Shown here one piece after another: positions 17,170 through 25,055 of a stretch of 64,000 nt of DNA. Within the stretch, counting starts at the first letter, position 1; every line of letters begins with the position of its first letter. Under the pieces are notes generated by a model. It was given only the letters and a program-made list of their open reading frames with translations. It ran no database searches and was not told the DNA's origin. A program made the translations under genes and the position numbers. Source of the DNA: Magnetofaba australis IT-1. Its GTDB lineage: Bacteria; Pseudomonadota; Magnetococcia; Magnetococcales; Magnetococcaceae. The stretch is taken from NCBI RefSeq assembly GCF_002109495.1, contig NZ_LVJN01000015.1:496001-560000 (forward strand), in the 5' to 3' direction.

Positions 17170-18459
17170 ATGCATTATCACAAACCTCTGCGTGGCGCGC
17201 TGCTGGCCGCCGCCATTGTGCTGGGCGGGGCGCTGTCTCCGTCGCTACAGGCCGCTGAATCGGCGAACCCGGCGGCGGTGGTGAAAACCTACGCCGACAT
17301 CGCCGAGGCCAAGTACGCCGACGCCTTGAGCACCGCACAGAAGTTGTCCAAAACCATCGGCGCGTTCCTTGATTCCCCCAGCCCTGAGGGGATGGCGCGG
17401 GCCAAACAGGCGTGGCTGGCGGCGCGCGCTCCCTATCAGCAGTCCGAGGCGTATCGCTTTGGCAACAAGCTGGTGGACGACTGGGAGGGCAAGGTCAATG
17501 CCTGGCCGCTGGATGAGGGGCTGATCGACTACGTGGATGGCGCCAGCTATGGCGCCGAGAACGAAGAGAACCCCTACTACGCCGCCAATGTGGTGGCCAA
17601 TGCCCGCGTCAAAGTGGGCGGCCAGACGGTGGACGCCACGGTGATCAACAAGGCGTTGATCAAGCAGTTGCACGAGATTGGCGAGGTGGAGGCCAATGTG
17701 GCCACCGGCTACCACGCCATCGAGTTTCTGCTGTGGGGTCAGGATCTCAACGGCAACGGCCCCGGCGCGGGCAACCGCTCCTGGAGCGACTTCGCCGTGG
17801 GCGAGGGGTGTGTGATCGGCCATTGCGCCCGGCGTCGCGCCTATCTGCGCGCGGTGACCGATCTACTGGTGGACGATCTGGCGGAGATGGCCGCCGCCTG
17901 GACGCAGGGTGGGGCGGCGCGTCTGGCGGTGACCGATAACCCGCAGCAGGGGCTTACCGCCATGATCACCGGCATGGGCAGCCTCTCCTATGGCGAATTG
18001 GCTGGCGAGCGCATGAAGCTGGGGTTGATGCTGCACGACCCCGAGGAGGAGCATGATTGCTTCTCGGACAACACCCACAATTCGCACTTCTACGACGCCC
18101 TGGGCATTCGCAACGTCTACCTGGGCCGCTATGTGGGGGTGGATGGCCGCGTGGTGAGCGGGCCGAGCCTTTCGGACCTGACCGCAGCGGCCAATCCGGC
18201 GCTGGACCGGGAGATGCGCGCCAAGCTGGACGCTACTCTGGAGGCGTTTACCCGGATGAAGGCGGTGGCTGAGGGCGGCATGGCCTATGACCAGATGATC
18301 GGCGCGGGCAACAAGCACGGCAACGCCGTGGTGCTGGCGGCCATCAATGGCCTGGTGGATCAGACCCGCAGCATTGAGAAACTGCCGCAGGCGCTGAATC
18401 TGAGCGGCGTTGCGTTTGAGGGCTCCGACAGCCTCGACAATCCCAGTTCGGTGCATTGA
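17170..18459 (+). CDS. Imelysin-family (M75) iron-regulated periplasmic protein
   Basis: 429 residues with AGGAGAGAG directly upstream. A signal peptide is present (LLAAAIVLGGALSPSLQA). The imelysin GxHxxE motif is GYHAIEFLLWGQD, followed by the GNRSWSDF region and a second half with GMGSLSYGELAGERM and HDCFSDNTHNSHFYD. Imelysin/IrpA proteins are iron-regulated envelope proteins of the EfeO superfamily and are thought to bind iron or haem. The early claim of peptidase activity is not general. Starts 11 bp after the siderophore porin and is probably in the same operon. Confidence 0.88.
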   Translation: MHYHKPLRGALLAAAIVLGGALSPSLQAAESANPAAVVKTYADIAEAKYADALSTAQKLSKTIGAFLDSPSPEGMARAKQAWLAARAPYQQSEAYRFGNKLVDDWEGKVNAWPLDEGLIDYVDGASYGAENEENPYYAANVVANARVKVGGQTVDATVINKALIKQLHEIGEVEANVATGYHAIEFLLWGQDLNGNGPGAGNRSWSDFAVGEGCVIGHCARRRAYLRAVTDLLVDDLAEMAAAWTQGGAARLAVTDNPQQGLTAMITGMGSLSYGELAGERMKLGLMLHDPEEEHDCFSDNTHNSHFYDALGIRNVYLGRYVGVDGRVVSGPSLSDLTAAANPALDREMRAKLDATLEAFTRMKAVAEGGMAYDQMIGAGNKHGNAVVLAAINGLVDQTRSIEKLPQALNLSGVAFEGSDSLDNPSSVH

Positions 18460-18550
18460 ATCAAGTCAGTGTTTTTGTAGAACCTGAGTGACGCAATAGG
18501 CTATGGATCAGATAAGGCTTTCCATGGGCGCACAAAGCCAACTTACGAGG

Positions 18551-18648
18551 GTCCAGGGAAATCATTTCCCTGGCGGGTCAAGGGCAGAGCCCTTGCGGGT
18601 CGAGGGCGGCGCCCTCGTGGGGTCTGGGGCAAAGCCCCAGTATCTTTA
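18551..18648 (+). repeat. Mosaic hairpin repeat, copy 3
   Basis: Four perfect palindromes in tandem with 4-5-base spacers: CCAGGGAAATCATTTCCCTGG, CAAGGGCAGAGCCCTTG, CGAGGGCGGCGCCCTCG and CTGGGGCAAAGCCCCAG, ending in TATCTTT. It lies in the 5' region of the DUF1111 gene, whose frame stays open through it. Confidence 0.85.
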
Positions 18649-18721
18649 CGCTCCTCAATCACTTGTTAGACGTTTGGTCCAGGGCCCCAGCGTTGGAATA
18701 TGCATCAGCATATTGCTCGGA

Positions 18722-20161
18722 ATGCTGGCGGCGGCATGGCTTGGGACGGCCCATGCCGCCGCCGTTCCCGCCCTGGAGGCGGGGGAGCGGCTGGCGGGAG
18801 GCGCGGCGACCAATCTCCGGGTGACGGGGCGTCGCGTCTTCTCCCAGCCCTCGGCGACGCTGGGCGCCGATGGACGCATGGATTTTGTCATCGGCAATGG
18901 CTTCTTCAAGCGGCTGTGGGTCTCCGCGCCCAGCTCCACCAAGGCCGCCGATGGTTTGGGGCCGCTCTACAACGCCCGCGCCTGCCAACGCTGCCATCTG
19001 CTCGATGGACGCTCCTCGGCGCCCCACTCCGGGCCTGAGGATTGGGGGCGGGCGCTGGCCATCGATGGCGAGTCGCTGCTGCTGCGCCTCTCCATTGCGC
19101 CGCGCGATGACGCCGAGCGCGCGCTGCTGGCCAGCGGCAAGCAGGCGGTGATTCCCCATCCGATCTACGGCGGGCAGTTGCAGACCGCCGCCATTGTTGG
19201 CCATCAAGCCGAGGCGATGGCGCGGGTGACTTATACCGCACAGACGGTGGATTTGGCCGGGGGCGAATCGGTGACGCTGCGCGCGCCGGTTTATTCCATT
19301 GAGGCGCCCGCCTATGGCCCGTTGGACCAGACCGCCATGATCAGCCCGCGTTCAGCCCCGCCCATGATCGGACTGGGGCTGCTGGAGGCCATTGATGAGG
19401 CCGACTGGCTGGGGCTGGCCGATCCCGACGACGCTGATGGCGATGGGATCTCCGGGCGCGCCAATCGGGTCTGGAGCGCGGCGCATCAGCGCATGATGCC
19501 CGGGCGCTTCGGCTGGAAGGCGGGGCAGGCCACGGTAGAGGATCAGGCCCACGCCGCCATGGCCGACGATATCGGCGTCTCCAACGCCCTTAAACCCAAC
19601 CCGTGGGGCGAGTGCACCGACTTGCAGAAGGATTGCGTCACCGCGCGCCATGGCGACGACCCCCAGTACGATCATCTGGAAGCGCCGCCCGCAGTGATGC
19701 GGACGTTGGTGCACTACAGCCGCCATTTGGCGGTTCCGGCGCGGCGCAATGTGGTGAATCCACACGTTCTGGCGGGCAAACAGGCGTTCCATGACGCCGG
19801 TTGCGCCGCCTGTCATGCGCCAACCTTCGTCACCCGCAGCGATTGGCCGGAGAAGGCGCTGCGAGGGCAGCGCATCCGCCCCTATAGCGACCTGCTGCTG
19901 CACGATATGGGCGAAGGACTGGCCGACAACCGCCCCGAAGGCGTCGCCAATGGCCGCGAGTGGCGCACCGCGCCGCTGTGGGGCGTCGGTCTGACGCAAC
20001 AGGTCAACCCTCGCGCCGGATTCCTCCACGATGGCCGCGCCCGCTCCCTCACCGAGGCGATTCTCTGGCATGGCGGCGAGGCGCAGGCGGCGCGGGAGCG
20101 GTTCCGGTTGGCGACGAAAGAGGAGCGAGGCGCTCTGTTGGCGTTTTTGCAGAGTTTGTGA
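18722..20161 (+). CDS. DUF1111 di-haem c-type cytochrome / thiol-oxidoreductase-like protein
   Basis: 479 residues from the ATG at 18722. The same frame is open back to 18503 through a mosaic hairpin repeat, so the start is uncertain. A start a little upstream would give a longer signal peptide (GICISILLGMLAAAWLGTAHA). Two haem c motifs are visible: CQRCH and CAACH, the second in HDAGCAACHAPTF. DPDDADGDGISGRANRVW is an acidic, calcium-like loop typical of DUF1111 proteins. DUF1111 genes commonly accompany imelysins and DUF1513 in iron-regulated operons, as here. The role is probably periplasmic redox linked to iron or haem uptake; the reaction is unknown. Confidence 0.78.
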   Translation: MLAAAWLGTAHAAAVPALEAGERLAGGAATNLRVTGRRVFSQPSATLGADGRMDFVIGNGFFKRLWVSAPSSTKAADGLGPLYNARACQRCHLLDGRSSAPHSGPEDWGRALAIDGESLLLRLSIAPRDDAERALLASGKQAVIPHPIYGGQLQTAAIVGHQAEAMARVTYTAQTVDLAGGESVTLRAPVYSIEAPAYGPLDQTAMISPRSAPPMIGLGLLEAIDEADWLGLADPDDADGDGISGRANRVWSAAHQRMMPGRFGWKAGQATVEDQAHAAMADDIGVSNALKPNPWGECTDLQKDCVTARHGDDPQYDHLEAPPAVMRTLVHYSRHLAVPARRNVVNPHVLAGKQAFHDAGCAACHAPTFVTRSDWPEKALRGQRIRPYSDLLLHDMGEGLADNRPEGVANGREWRTAPLWGVGLTQQVNPRAGFLHDGRARSLTEAILWHGGEAQAARERFRLATKEERGALLAFLQSL

Positions 20162-20167
20162 GGTTGA

Positions 20168-20292
20168 AGATGAAAGAGGCTGGGCCTCCGGCCCAGACCC
20201 GGCCAGGGCTTTGCCCTGGACCCACGAGGGCGCTGCCCTCGACCCGGCAGGGCTCTGCCCTGCACCCGGCAGGGAAATGATTTCCCTGCACC
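20168..20292 (-). repeat. Mosaic hairpin repeat, copy 4 (minus orientation)
   Basis: Five palindromes in tandem: CTGGGCCTCCGGCCCAG, CAGGGCTTTGCCCTG, CGAGGGCGCTGCCCTCG, CAGGGCTCTGCCCTG and CAGGGAAATGATTTCCCTG. The tail (ATGAAAGA on plus) is at the left, so the element runs minus. It fills most of the gap between the DUF1111 and second imelysin genes. Confidence 0.85.
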
Positions 20293-20359
20293 CTCGTGAG
20301 TTTTCGTTTCGTGCGGGCTCTGACTTTTGTCAGTCATTCGCACTTTGTGAGTAGGTCCT

Positions 20360-21469
20360 ATGGCTTCGTCTTTGAAAATTTTATCGCGTGGTCCCTGTTT
20401 GGTGGTTTCACAAGGCTTGGCCATTGTGTTGCTGCTGTGGTCACACCACGCCTTGGCCGCTTCTCTCAGCGCCGCGGACTACCAGCGCGCCGCCGCCGCA
20501 TCGGGCCGCGTCCTGGCCGCGCCCGCCTACGCCGCCCTGGCTGATCAAACCCAGGCCCTGGCCACAACCCTGACCCAGTGGCGCGCGGGCAAAGTCGACC
20601 TCGTCGCCGCCCGTAGCGCCTTTCACGCCGCCATGGACGCCTGGCAGGGGACGCAGCCCATCCGCATCGGCCCGGTGATGGCGCAGACCGGCCCGGCGCG
20701 TTGGCAGTATTGGCCCGATAAACACGGCTCCGGCGGACGCCAGATGCGGCGCGCCCTCAAAACCCGCCCCGAGGCGCTGCTCAAACCCGGCGCGCTGGCC
20801 ACCCAGAGCGTGGCCCTGCGCGACTTCCAGGCGTTGGAACGGCTGCTGTTCCCCACAGGCGGCGCGGCGCCGGACCCCGCCAGCTACGGGGCTGCGCTGG
20901 CCGCCGCCATCGCCGCGCATTTGGCCGAGCAGAGCCAGTCATTGCGCATGCAGTGGGACGATCAGTTCCAACCGGCATTGGATGACCCGGCGCACAGCAA
21001 CGGCGCGTTCTATGACGCCCCGGACGCCGCGCGCGCCTGGCTGAAAAGCATTCATGAGGCGATCTCGCTGCTGATTTTGCAAAAGCTGGAGCGGCCGCTG
21101 GATGAGAGTCTGGAAGCGGCCAACCCCAAACGGGCGGAGAACTGGCGCTCGGCGCGCAGTGGCCGCAATGTGGCGATCAATGTCGCCGCGTGGCGTCGGT
21201 TGTTTACCGCACCGGACGGACTGGGAGATCTGCTCAGTCGGTCCGGTTCCGACGCCCTGGCCAAAGGCATGGCGCGGGATATGGCGAGCGCGCAAAAAGC
21301 CGCCGAGTCCCTCTCCATGCCGCTCTCCCAGGCGGTGGCGGACGCCGAAGCGCGTTCTCAGGTGGAGGCCTTGTTAACTCAACTCAAAGATCTGCGCGAT
21401 CTCATCGAAGGGCCGTTGGCCGATGAGATCGGCCTGAACTTGGGCTTTAACGCCCTGGATGGAGATTGA
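20360..21469 (+). CDS. Second imelysin-family protein
   Basis: 369 residues. A signal peptide with core LAIVLLLWSHHALA is present. Helical imelysin-like features are visible: AMDAWQGTQPIRIGPV, WPDKHGSGGRQM, LRDFQALERLLFPTGG (in place of the GxHxxE region) and FYDAPDAARAWLKSIHEA. It is shorter than the first imelysin (429 residues), and the canonical His is replaced by DFQALE, so its metal or haem site may differ. It is co-directional with the DUF1111 gene, separated by a mosaic repeat, and followed 2 bp later by the DUF1513 gene. Pairing of two imelysins around DUF1111 is a recognised iron-linked arrangement. Confidence 0.8.
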   Translation: MASSLKILSRGPCLVVSQGLAIVLLLWSHHALAASLSAADYQRAAAASGRVLAAPAYAALADQTQALATTLTQWRAGKVDLVAARSAFHAAMDAWQGTQPIRIGPVMAQTGPARWQYWPDKHGSGGRQMRRALKTRPEALLKPGALATQSVALRDFQALERLLFPTGGAAPDPASYGAALAAAIAAHLAEQSQSLRMQWDDQFQPALDDPAHSNGAFYDAPDAARAWLKSIHEAISLLILQKLERPLDESLEAANPKRAENWRSARSGRNVAINVAAWRRLFTAPDGLGDLLSRSGSDALAKGMARDMASAQKAAESLSMPLSQAVADAEARSQVEALLTQLKDLRDLIEGPLADEIGLNLGFNALDGD

Positions 21470-21471
21470 TC

Positions 21472-22578
21472 ATGCCTCATGTGACCCGACGAGACACCCT
21501 GCGCGGCCTGGGCGGGGCTGCTCTGCTGCTGGCGACGCCGCGCCTGGCCCTGGCCGATGCGGACAACGCCGCCAAAGCCCTGAATGTGGCATGTCAGCAG
21601 CGCGGGCGCGATCAGTTCGAGCTGGTGGCGTTGGATGGCGCGGGCGCGCCGCTGTGGTCGACGCCGTTGCCGGGGCGGGGCCACGGCGTGGCGCTGCGCC
21701 CGCAGGGGGATCTGATCGCCCTGACCGCGCGTCGGCCCGGCTCCTGGCTGTGGGTTGTGGATGTGCACAGCGGTCAGACGCGACATCAGATCGAAGCGCC
21801 GTCGGGACGCCACTTCTACGGTCATGGCTGTTTCAACGCCGATGGAACGCGCTATTTCGCCACCGAAAATGAAATCCAGAGCGGCCAGGGTTATGTAGCG
21901 ATCTATGCGGCGGACGCTGGATTCAAACGCTTGGGAGCGTTTCCGGTGGGGGGCATCGGCCCCCACGAGATTCTGCTGGACGCCCCGCGCCAGGAGTTGG
22001 TGGTGGCCATTGGCGGCATCCTCACCCACCCGGACCGGGGCCGCGACAAACTCAATCTGGATAGCATGCGCCCGGCGTTGGCGCGCTTCTCGCTGGATGG
22101 GGTGGCGCGCAGTCGGGTGGAGCCGCCTGCGCGCTGGTCGCAGCTCTCCATTCGCCACATCGCGCTGGCCCCCAATGGGACGACGGTGATGGCGATGCAG
22201 TATCAGGGGCCCAAGGATCAGGAGCCGCCGCTGTGGGGGGTGGCCGACGCTGAAGGGATGCGTCTGTATCATGGTCCGGCGGGGATCGCGCGCCGTTTGC
22301 GCCACTACATGGGCAGCGCGGTGGTGGATGGCTCGGGGGCGTATGCGGCGATTACCGCGCCCAGAGCCAATACGGCCACCTTCTGGCGTCTGGCCGATGG
22401 CGCGTTGGTGGGCGAACTCGCTATGGCGGATGTGTGTGGCGCGGCGGCGTTGGAGGGGGCGGGACGGTTTGTGCTGACGGGCGGCGGCGGCTGGGCGGTG
22501 GAGACGGACGTGACGGGCCGGGTGAGCCGACGCTGGAGGCCGCATGGAAACGGCGCGTGGGACAACCATCTGGCATAG
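21472..22578 (+). CDS. DUF1513 family Tat-exported beta-propeller protein
   Basis: 368 residues from the ATG at 21472, with GGAG 7 bp upstream. A TTG at 21466 is in frame but badly spaced. The N-terminus TRRDTLRGLGGAALLLA is a twin-arginine-type signal. The rest has repeated propeller-like blades, with characteristic GRGHGVALRP, GHGCFNADGTRYFATEN and GGIGPHEILLD. DUF1513 proteins are periplasmic, of unknown activity, and are conserved next to imelysin/DUF1111 genes. Tat export suggests a folded or cofactor-bearing protein. It ends the visible iron operon. Confidence 0.82.
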   Translation: MPHVTRRDTLRGLGGAALLLATPRLALADADNAAKALNVACQQRGRDQFELVALDGAGAPLWSTPLPGRGHGVALRPQGDLIALTARRPGSWLWVVDVHSGQTRHQIEAPSGRHFYGHGCFNADGTRYFATENEIQSGQGYVAIYAADAGFKRLGAFPVGGIGPHEILLDAPRQELVVAIGGILTHPDRGRDKLNLDSMRPALARFSLDGVARSRVEPPARWSQLSIRHIALAPNGTTVMAMQYQGPKDQEPPLWGVADAEGMRLYHGPAGIARRLRHYMGSAVVDGSGAYAAITAPRANTATFWRLADGALVGELAMADVCGAAALEGAGRFVLTGGGGWAVETDVTGRVSRRWRPHGNGAWDNHLA

Positions 22579-22598
22579 AGACGCGCGGAGTAAAAGTG

Positions 22599-22733
22599 TG
22601 TGCGTGACGCAGGCCGGTCGAGCGCTGTTTAAGGGGCCTGCGGCTGGCCGCAGGCGGGGTCTGGGGGCCGCTGCCCCCAGCGGGTCCAGGGCGGCGCCCT
22701 GGCGGGGTTTGGGGCGGAGCCCCAATATCTTTA
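22599..22733 (+). repeat. Mosaic hairpin repeat, copy 5
   Basis: A leader TGCGTGACGCAGG, then hairpins GCCTGCGGCTGGCCGCAGGC, CTGGGGGCCGCTGCCCCCAG, CCAGGGCGGCGCCCTGG and TTGGGGCGGAGCCCCAA, ending in ATATCTTT. It lies downstream of the DUF1513 gene. Confidence 0.85.
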
Positions 22734-23040
22734 ATCCGTTAAGCCGTTTCCCCACTGAACAGAGGCGGCGCCAGCACAGAGCAGGGAATAAGCAGGGAAG
22801 GTTGAGCCAGCAAGGAAGCTTTCGGGGAAACGGCAGTGAGCGATATGTCGGCGTAGCCGACAGGAGCGAATGCCGTAGAAGCCGCAGCCTGGGAAAGTCA
22901 AAAAATGTTTGTGGATAAATAGTTAAGAACAAAAGACCGCAGCCCGGGAAAGCCAAACAGCGTGTGGGGCAAAAAGCCCAAAATACTGATGAATCGAAGC
23001 GCATTGCGCCCAGCATTATCAACCAGCCAGAGCAAGCATC
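22734..23040. other. Intergenic region with further inverted and direct repeats
   Basis: No gene is seen. GCCGTTTCCCC (22742) and GGGGAAACGGC (22835) form an 11-bp inverted repeat about 100 bp across. A CCGCAGCCTGGGAAAGTCAAA-like unit at about 22883 recurs with two changes at about 22942. These may be remnants of a small mobile element. The promoter of the peroxidase gene is expected here but was not identified. Confidence 0.4.
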
Positions 23041-24162
23041 ATGAAACGACTGCCAGTCCTCCTTGTCCTCGCGCTGTTGAGCGCCGCCAATGTCCACGCC
23101 GACGACCGCATGGCGGATCTGGGCCGCCAGCTCTTCTTCGACGTCAATCTGTCGCAGAATCGCACCCAGGCGTGCGCCACCTGCCACGACCCCAATCATG
23201 GCTTTGTGGATGGACGCGACAATGGCGTGGAGGGTATGGCGTCATTGGGCGATGATGGGAAATCCCTCGGCGACCGCAATGCGCCCACCGCCTCCTATGC
23301 GGCGTTCGTTCCGCCGTTTGTCCACAACGCCAAGGGCAACTATGTGGGCGGTCTGTTCCACGATGGACGCGCGGGGAGCTTGGCGGATCAAGCTGGCGGA
23401 CCGCCGCTCAACCCCATCGAAATGGGGCTGAAGGACAAGGCCGAAGCAGTGGCGCGGATTCAAGAGAACCCTGACTATGTCGCAGCGTTCAAGACGCTCT
23501 ATGGCGCAGACGTGTTCTCCCGGCCCGAGCGCGCCTATGCGGCCATGAGCGAAGCGATTCAAGCCTACGAGCGCACGGCGGAGTTTGCGCCGTTCGATTC
23601 CAAATACGATCGCTATCTGCGCGGCGAGGCCCAACTGAGCGAGCAGGAGGAGTTGGGGCGCACGCTGTTCTTCTCGCAGCAGTTCACCAACTGCAACCTG
23701 TGCCACCAGTTGCGCACATCCCCCATGGGCGCGCAGGAGACCTTCAGCAACTATGAACACCACAATATCGGCGTGCCGGTGAACACGGCGCTGCGGGCGA
23801 AAAATGGCGCCCAGCCCGAGCATGTGGATCGCGGTCTGCTGGAGAATCCGGCCATCGACGATCCGGCGCAGGCGGGCAAATTCAAAACGCCCACACTGCG
23901 CAATATCGCCGTGACCGGCCCCTATATGCACAATGGGGTGTTCAAGGATCTGCGCACGGTGATCCTGTTCTACAACAGCTACAACACCAAGAGCGCCAAG
24001 CGGAAGATCAATCCCGAGACCGGCCAGCCGTTCGCCCCGCCCGAGGTGGCTGAGAATCTCTCCCTCAAAGAGCTGCAAAGCGGCCCGGCGCTGGATGACA
24101 AACGCATCGACGCCTTGGTGGCGTTCCTCAAAACCCTCACCGATGCGCGCTACGTGGAGTGA
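23041..24162 (+). CDS. Periplasmic di-haem cytochrome c peroxidase (CcpA/MauG family)
   Basis: 373 residues. A signal peptide is present (LLVLALLSAANVHA). Two haem c sites are visible: CATCH in the N-terminal domain and CNLCH in the C-terminal domain. Supporting motifs are RNAPTASYA, LFHDGRAGSLADQAGGPPLN and TPTLRNIAVTGPYMHNG, which are typical of bacterial di-haem peroxidases. Expected role: reduction of hydrogen peroxide in the periplasm using electrons from small cytochromes c, several of which lie in this window (29.3, 30.1 and 43.7 kb). Following the iron operon, it may protect against iron-driven oxidative stress. Confidence 0.92.
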   Translation: MKRLPVLLVLALLSAANVHADDRMADLGRQLFFDVNLSQNRTQACATCHDPNHGFVDGRDNGVEGMASLGDDGKSLGDRNAPTASYAAFVPPFVHNAKGNYVGGLFHDGRAGSLADQAGGPPLNPIEMGLKDKAEAVARIQENPDYVAAFKTLYGADVFSRPERAYAAMSEAIQAYERTAEFAPFDSKYDRYLRGEAQLSEQEELGRTLFFSQQFTNCNLCHQLRTSPMGAQETFSNYEHHNIGVPVNTALRAKNGAQPEHVDRGLLENPAIDDPAQAGKFKTPTLRNIAVTGPYMHNGVFKDLRTVILFYNSYNTKSAKRKINPETGQPFAPPEVAENLSLKELQSGPALDDKRIDALVAFLKTLTDARYVE

Positions 24163-24192
24163 CGCGCGCATCGGTGGGGGCTGCGGCGCGCG

Positions 24193-24969
24193 TTACTCTG
24201 AGTCCATGATCTTCTTGCGCCATCTGGCGGCGTTTTTCGCCCATTTCTGCAGCATCTTTCCGCAGCGCTCGGAGTTGGCCTCCGGGGCCATTTGTGTTTG
24301 GAAGGTTGTCGTCATATCCTCCAACGTATCGCGCAGGGCCTGCTGCTGATCCGCCGTCGCCCCCTTGCGCGCGGCGCGATCGATAAACATATCCACCAGA
24401 TCATCTGATGTCTCAGGCGAGCCGTACTGCTGACACACCTTCAAGCCCGCGCGGGCGCTCATCAGCATCTGGATCATCATGTTCTGCCGCATCAGCTTGG
24501 GGTCGAACTCCTTCTGCGCCTTCTTGTAGGCGCGCTCCTGCTCCGGGGTCATGCGCTTGGCCACCGCCTTGACGTGACGACGGGTCAACACGCCATTCCA
24601 CGCGCCATGGGTCCCCGGCGGTTTGTCGCAATAGGACCATTTGCCCTTCAGAGATGCCTCGCTCAGACCGGTAAAGATCACCTGTCCCCAAAAGGCGCTG
24701 CCGTGACGCTTTTCACTGCAGCGCAACTCCGAGCGGGGCTGCACCCAGTAGCCCACAAAGCGGTTCTCGTTATCCTCCACCGAACCATAAAGCTTGCCGG
24801 TGTAGTCCGGGTATTTGCCCTCGGCGGTTCCGTCATCGTCTATGGTCAGGGCCATGGGGCCGAAGTCGGTTTTCCACTCCAACTCCTGCATCGCCAGGGC
24901 GGGGCCGGAGGACAGCAGCAGGGCAAGCGCGCCCAGCAGGGTGAAGACAGAGCGTTGCAGGATATTCAT
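24193..24969 (-). CDS. Secreted protein of unknown function with cysteine pairs
   Basis: 258 residues from the ATG at 24969, with GGGAGT upstream. The first 25 residues are a signal peptide (LLGALALLLSSGPALA-M). Residues about 27-120 look like a small beta domain (WKTDFGPMALTIDDDGTAEGKYPDYTGKLYG pattern, then FVGYWVQ and GKWSYCDK). A charged helical part follows (MTPEQERAYKKAQKEF). Cysteines at the LRCSEK, SYCDK, KVCQQY and ERCGK positions could form disulphides. I do not recognise a family. Same strand as the spermidine-synthase gene, whose 3' end is 87 bp upstream, so it may belong to the envelope locus. Confidence 0.7.
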   Translation of the reverse strand: MNILQRSVFTLLGALALLLSSGPALAMQELEWKTDFGPMALTIDDDGTAEGKYPDYTGKLYGSVEDNENRFVGYWVQPRSELRCSEKRHGSAFWGQVIFTGLSEASLKGKWSYCDKPPGTHGAWNGVLTRRHVKAVAKRMTPEQERAYKKAQKEFDPKLMRQNMMIQMLMSARAGLKVCQQYGSPETSDDLVDMFIDRAARKGATADQQQALRDTLEDMTTTFQTQMAPEANSERCGKMLQKWAKNAARWRKKIMDSE

Positions 24970-25055
24970 GAAGACTCCCGATGACAGATCAGTGAGCAGA
25001 CTCAAAGCGCGCGTAGAGAACATTGTATACGTCGCTGTTTTTTAATCAAAGTTGC

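Noticed and set aside
15872-17338. 488-codon open frame on the minus strand
   Set aside because: Antisense to the LbtU-type porin, and its composition is that of a shadow frame. The plus-strand gene has a signal peptide, a barrel pattern and a ribosome site.
18551-18648. CRISPR array
   Set aside because: Units are self-complementary hairpins of differing sequence with 4-5-base spacers. There are no unique spacers of 30 bases and no cas genes in the window.
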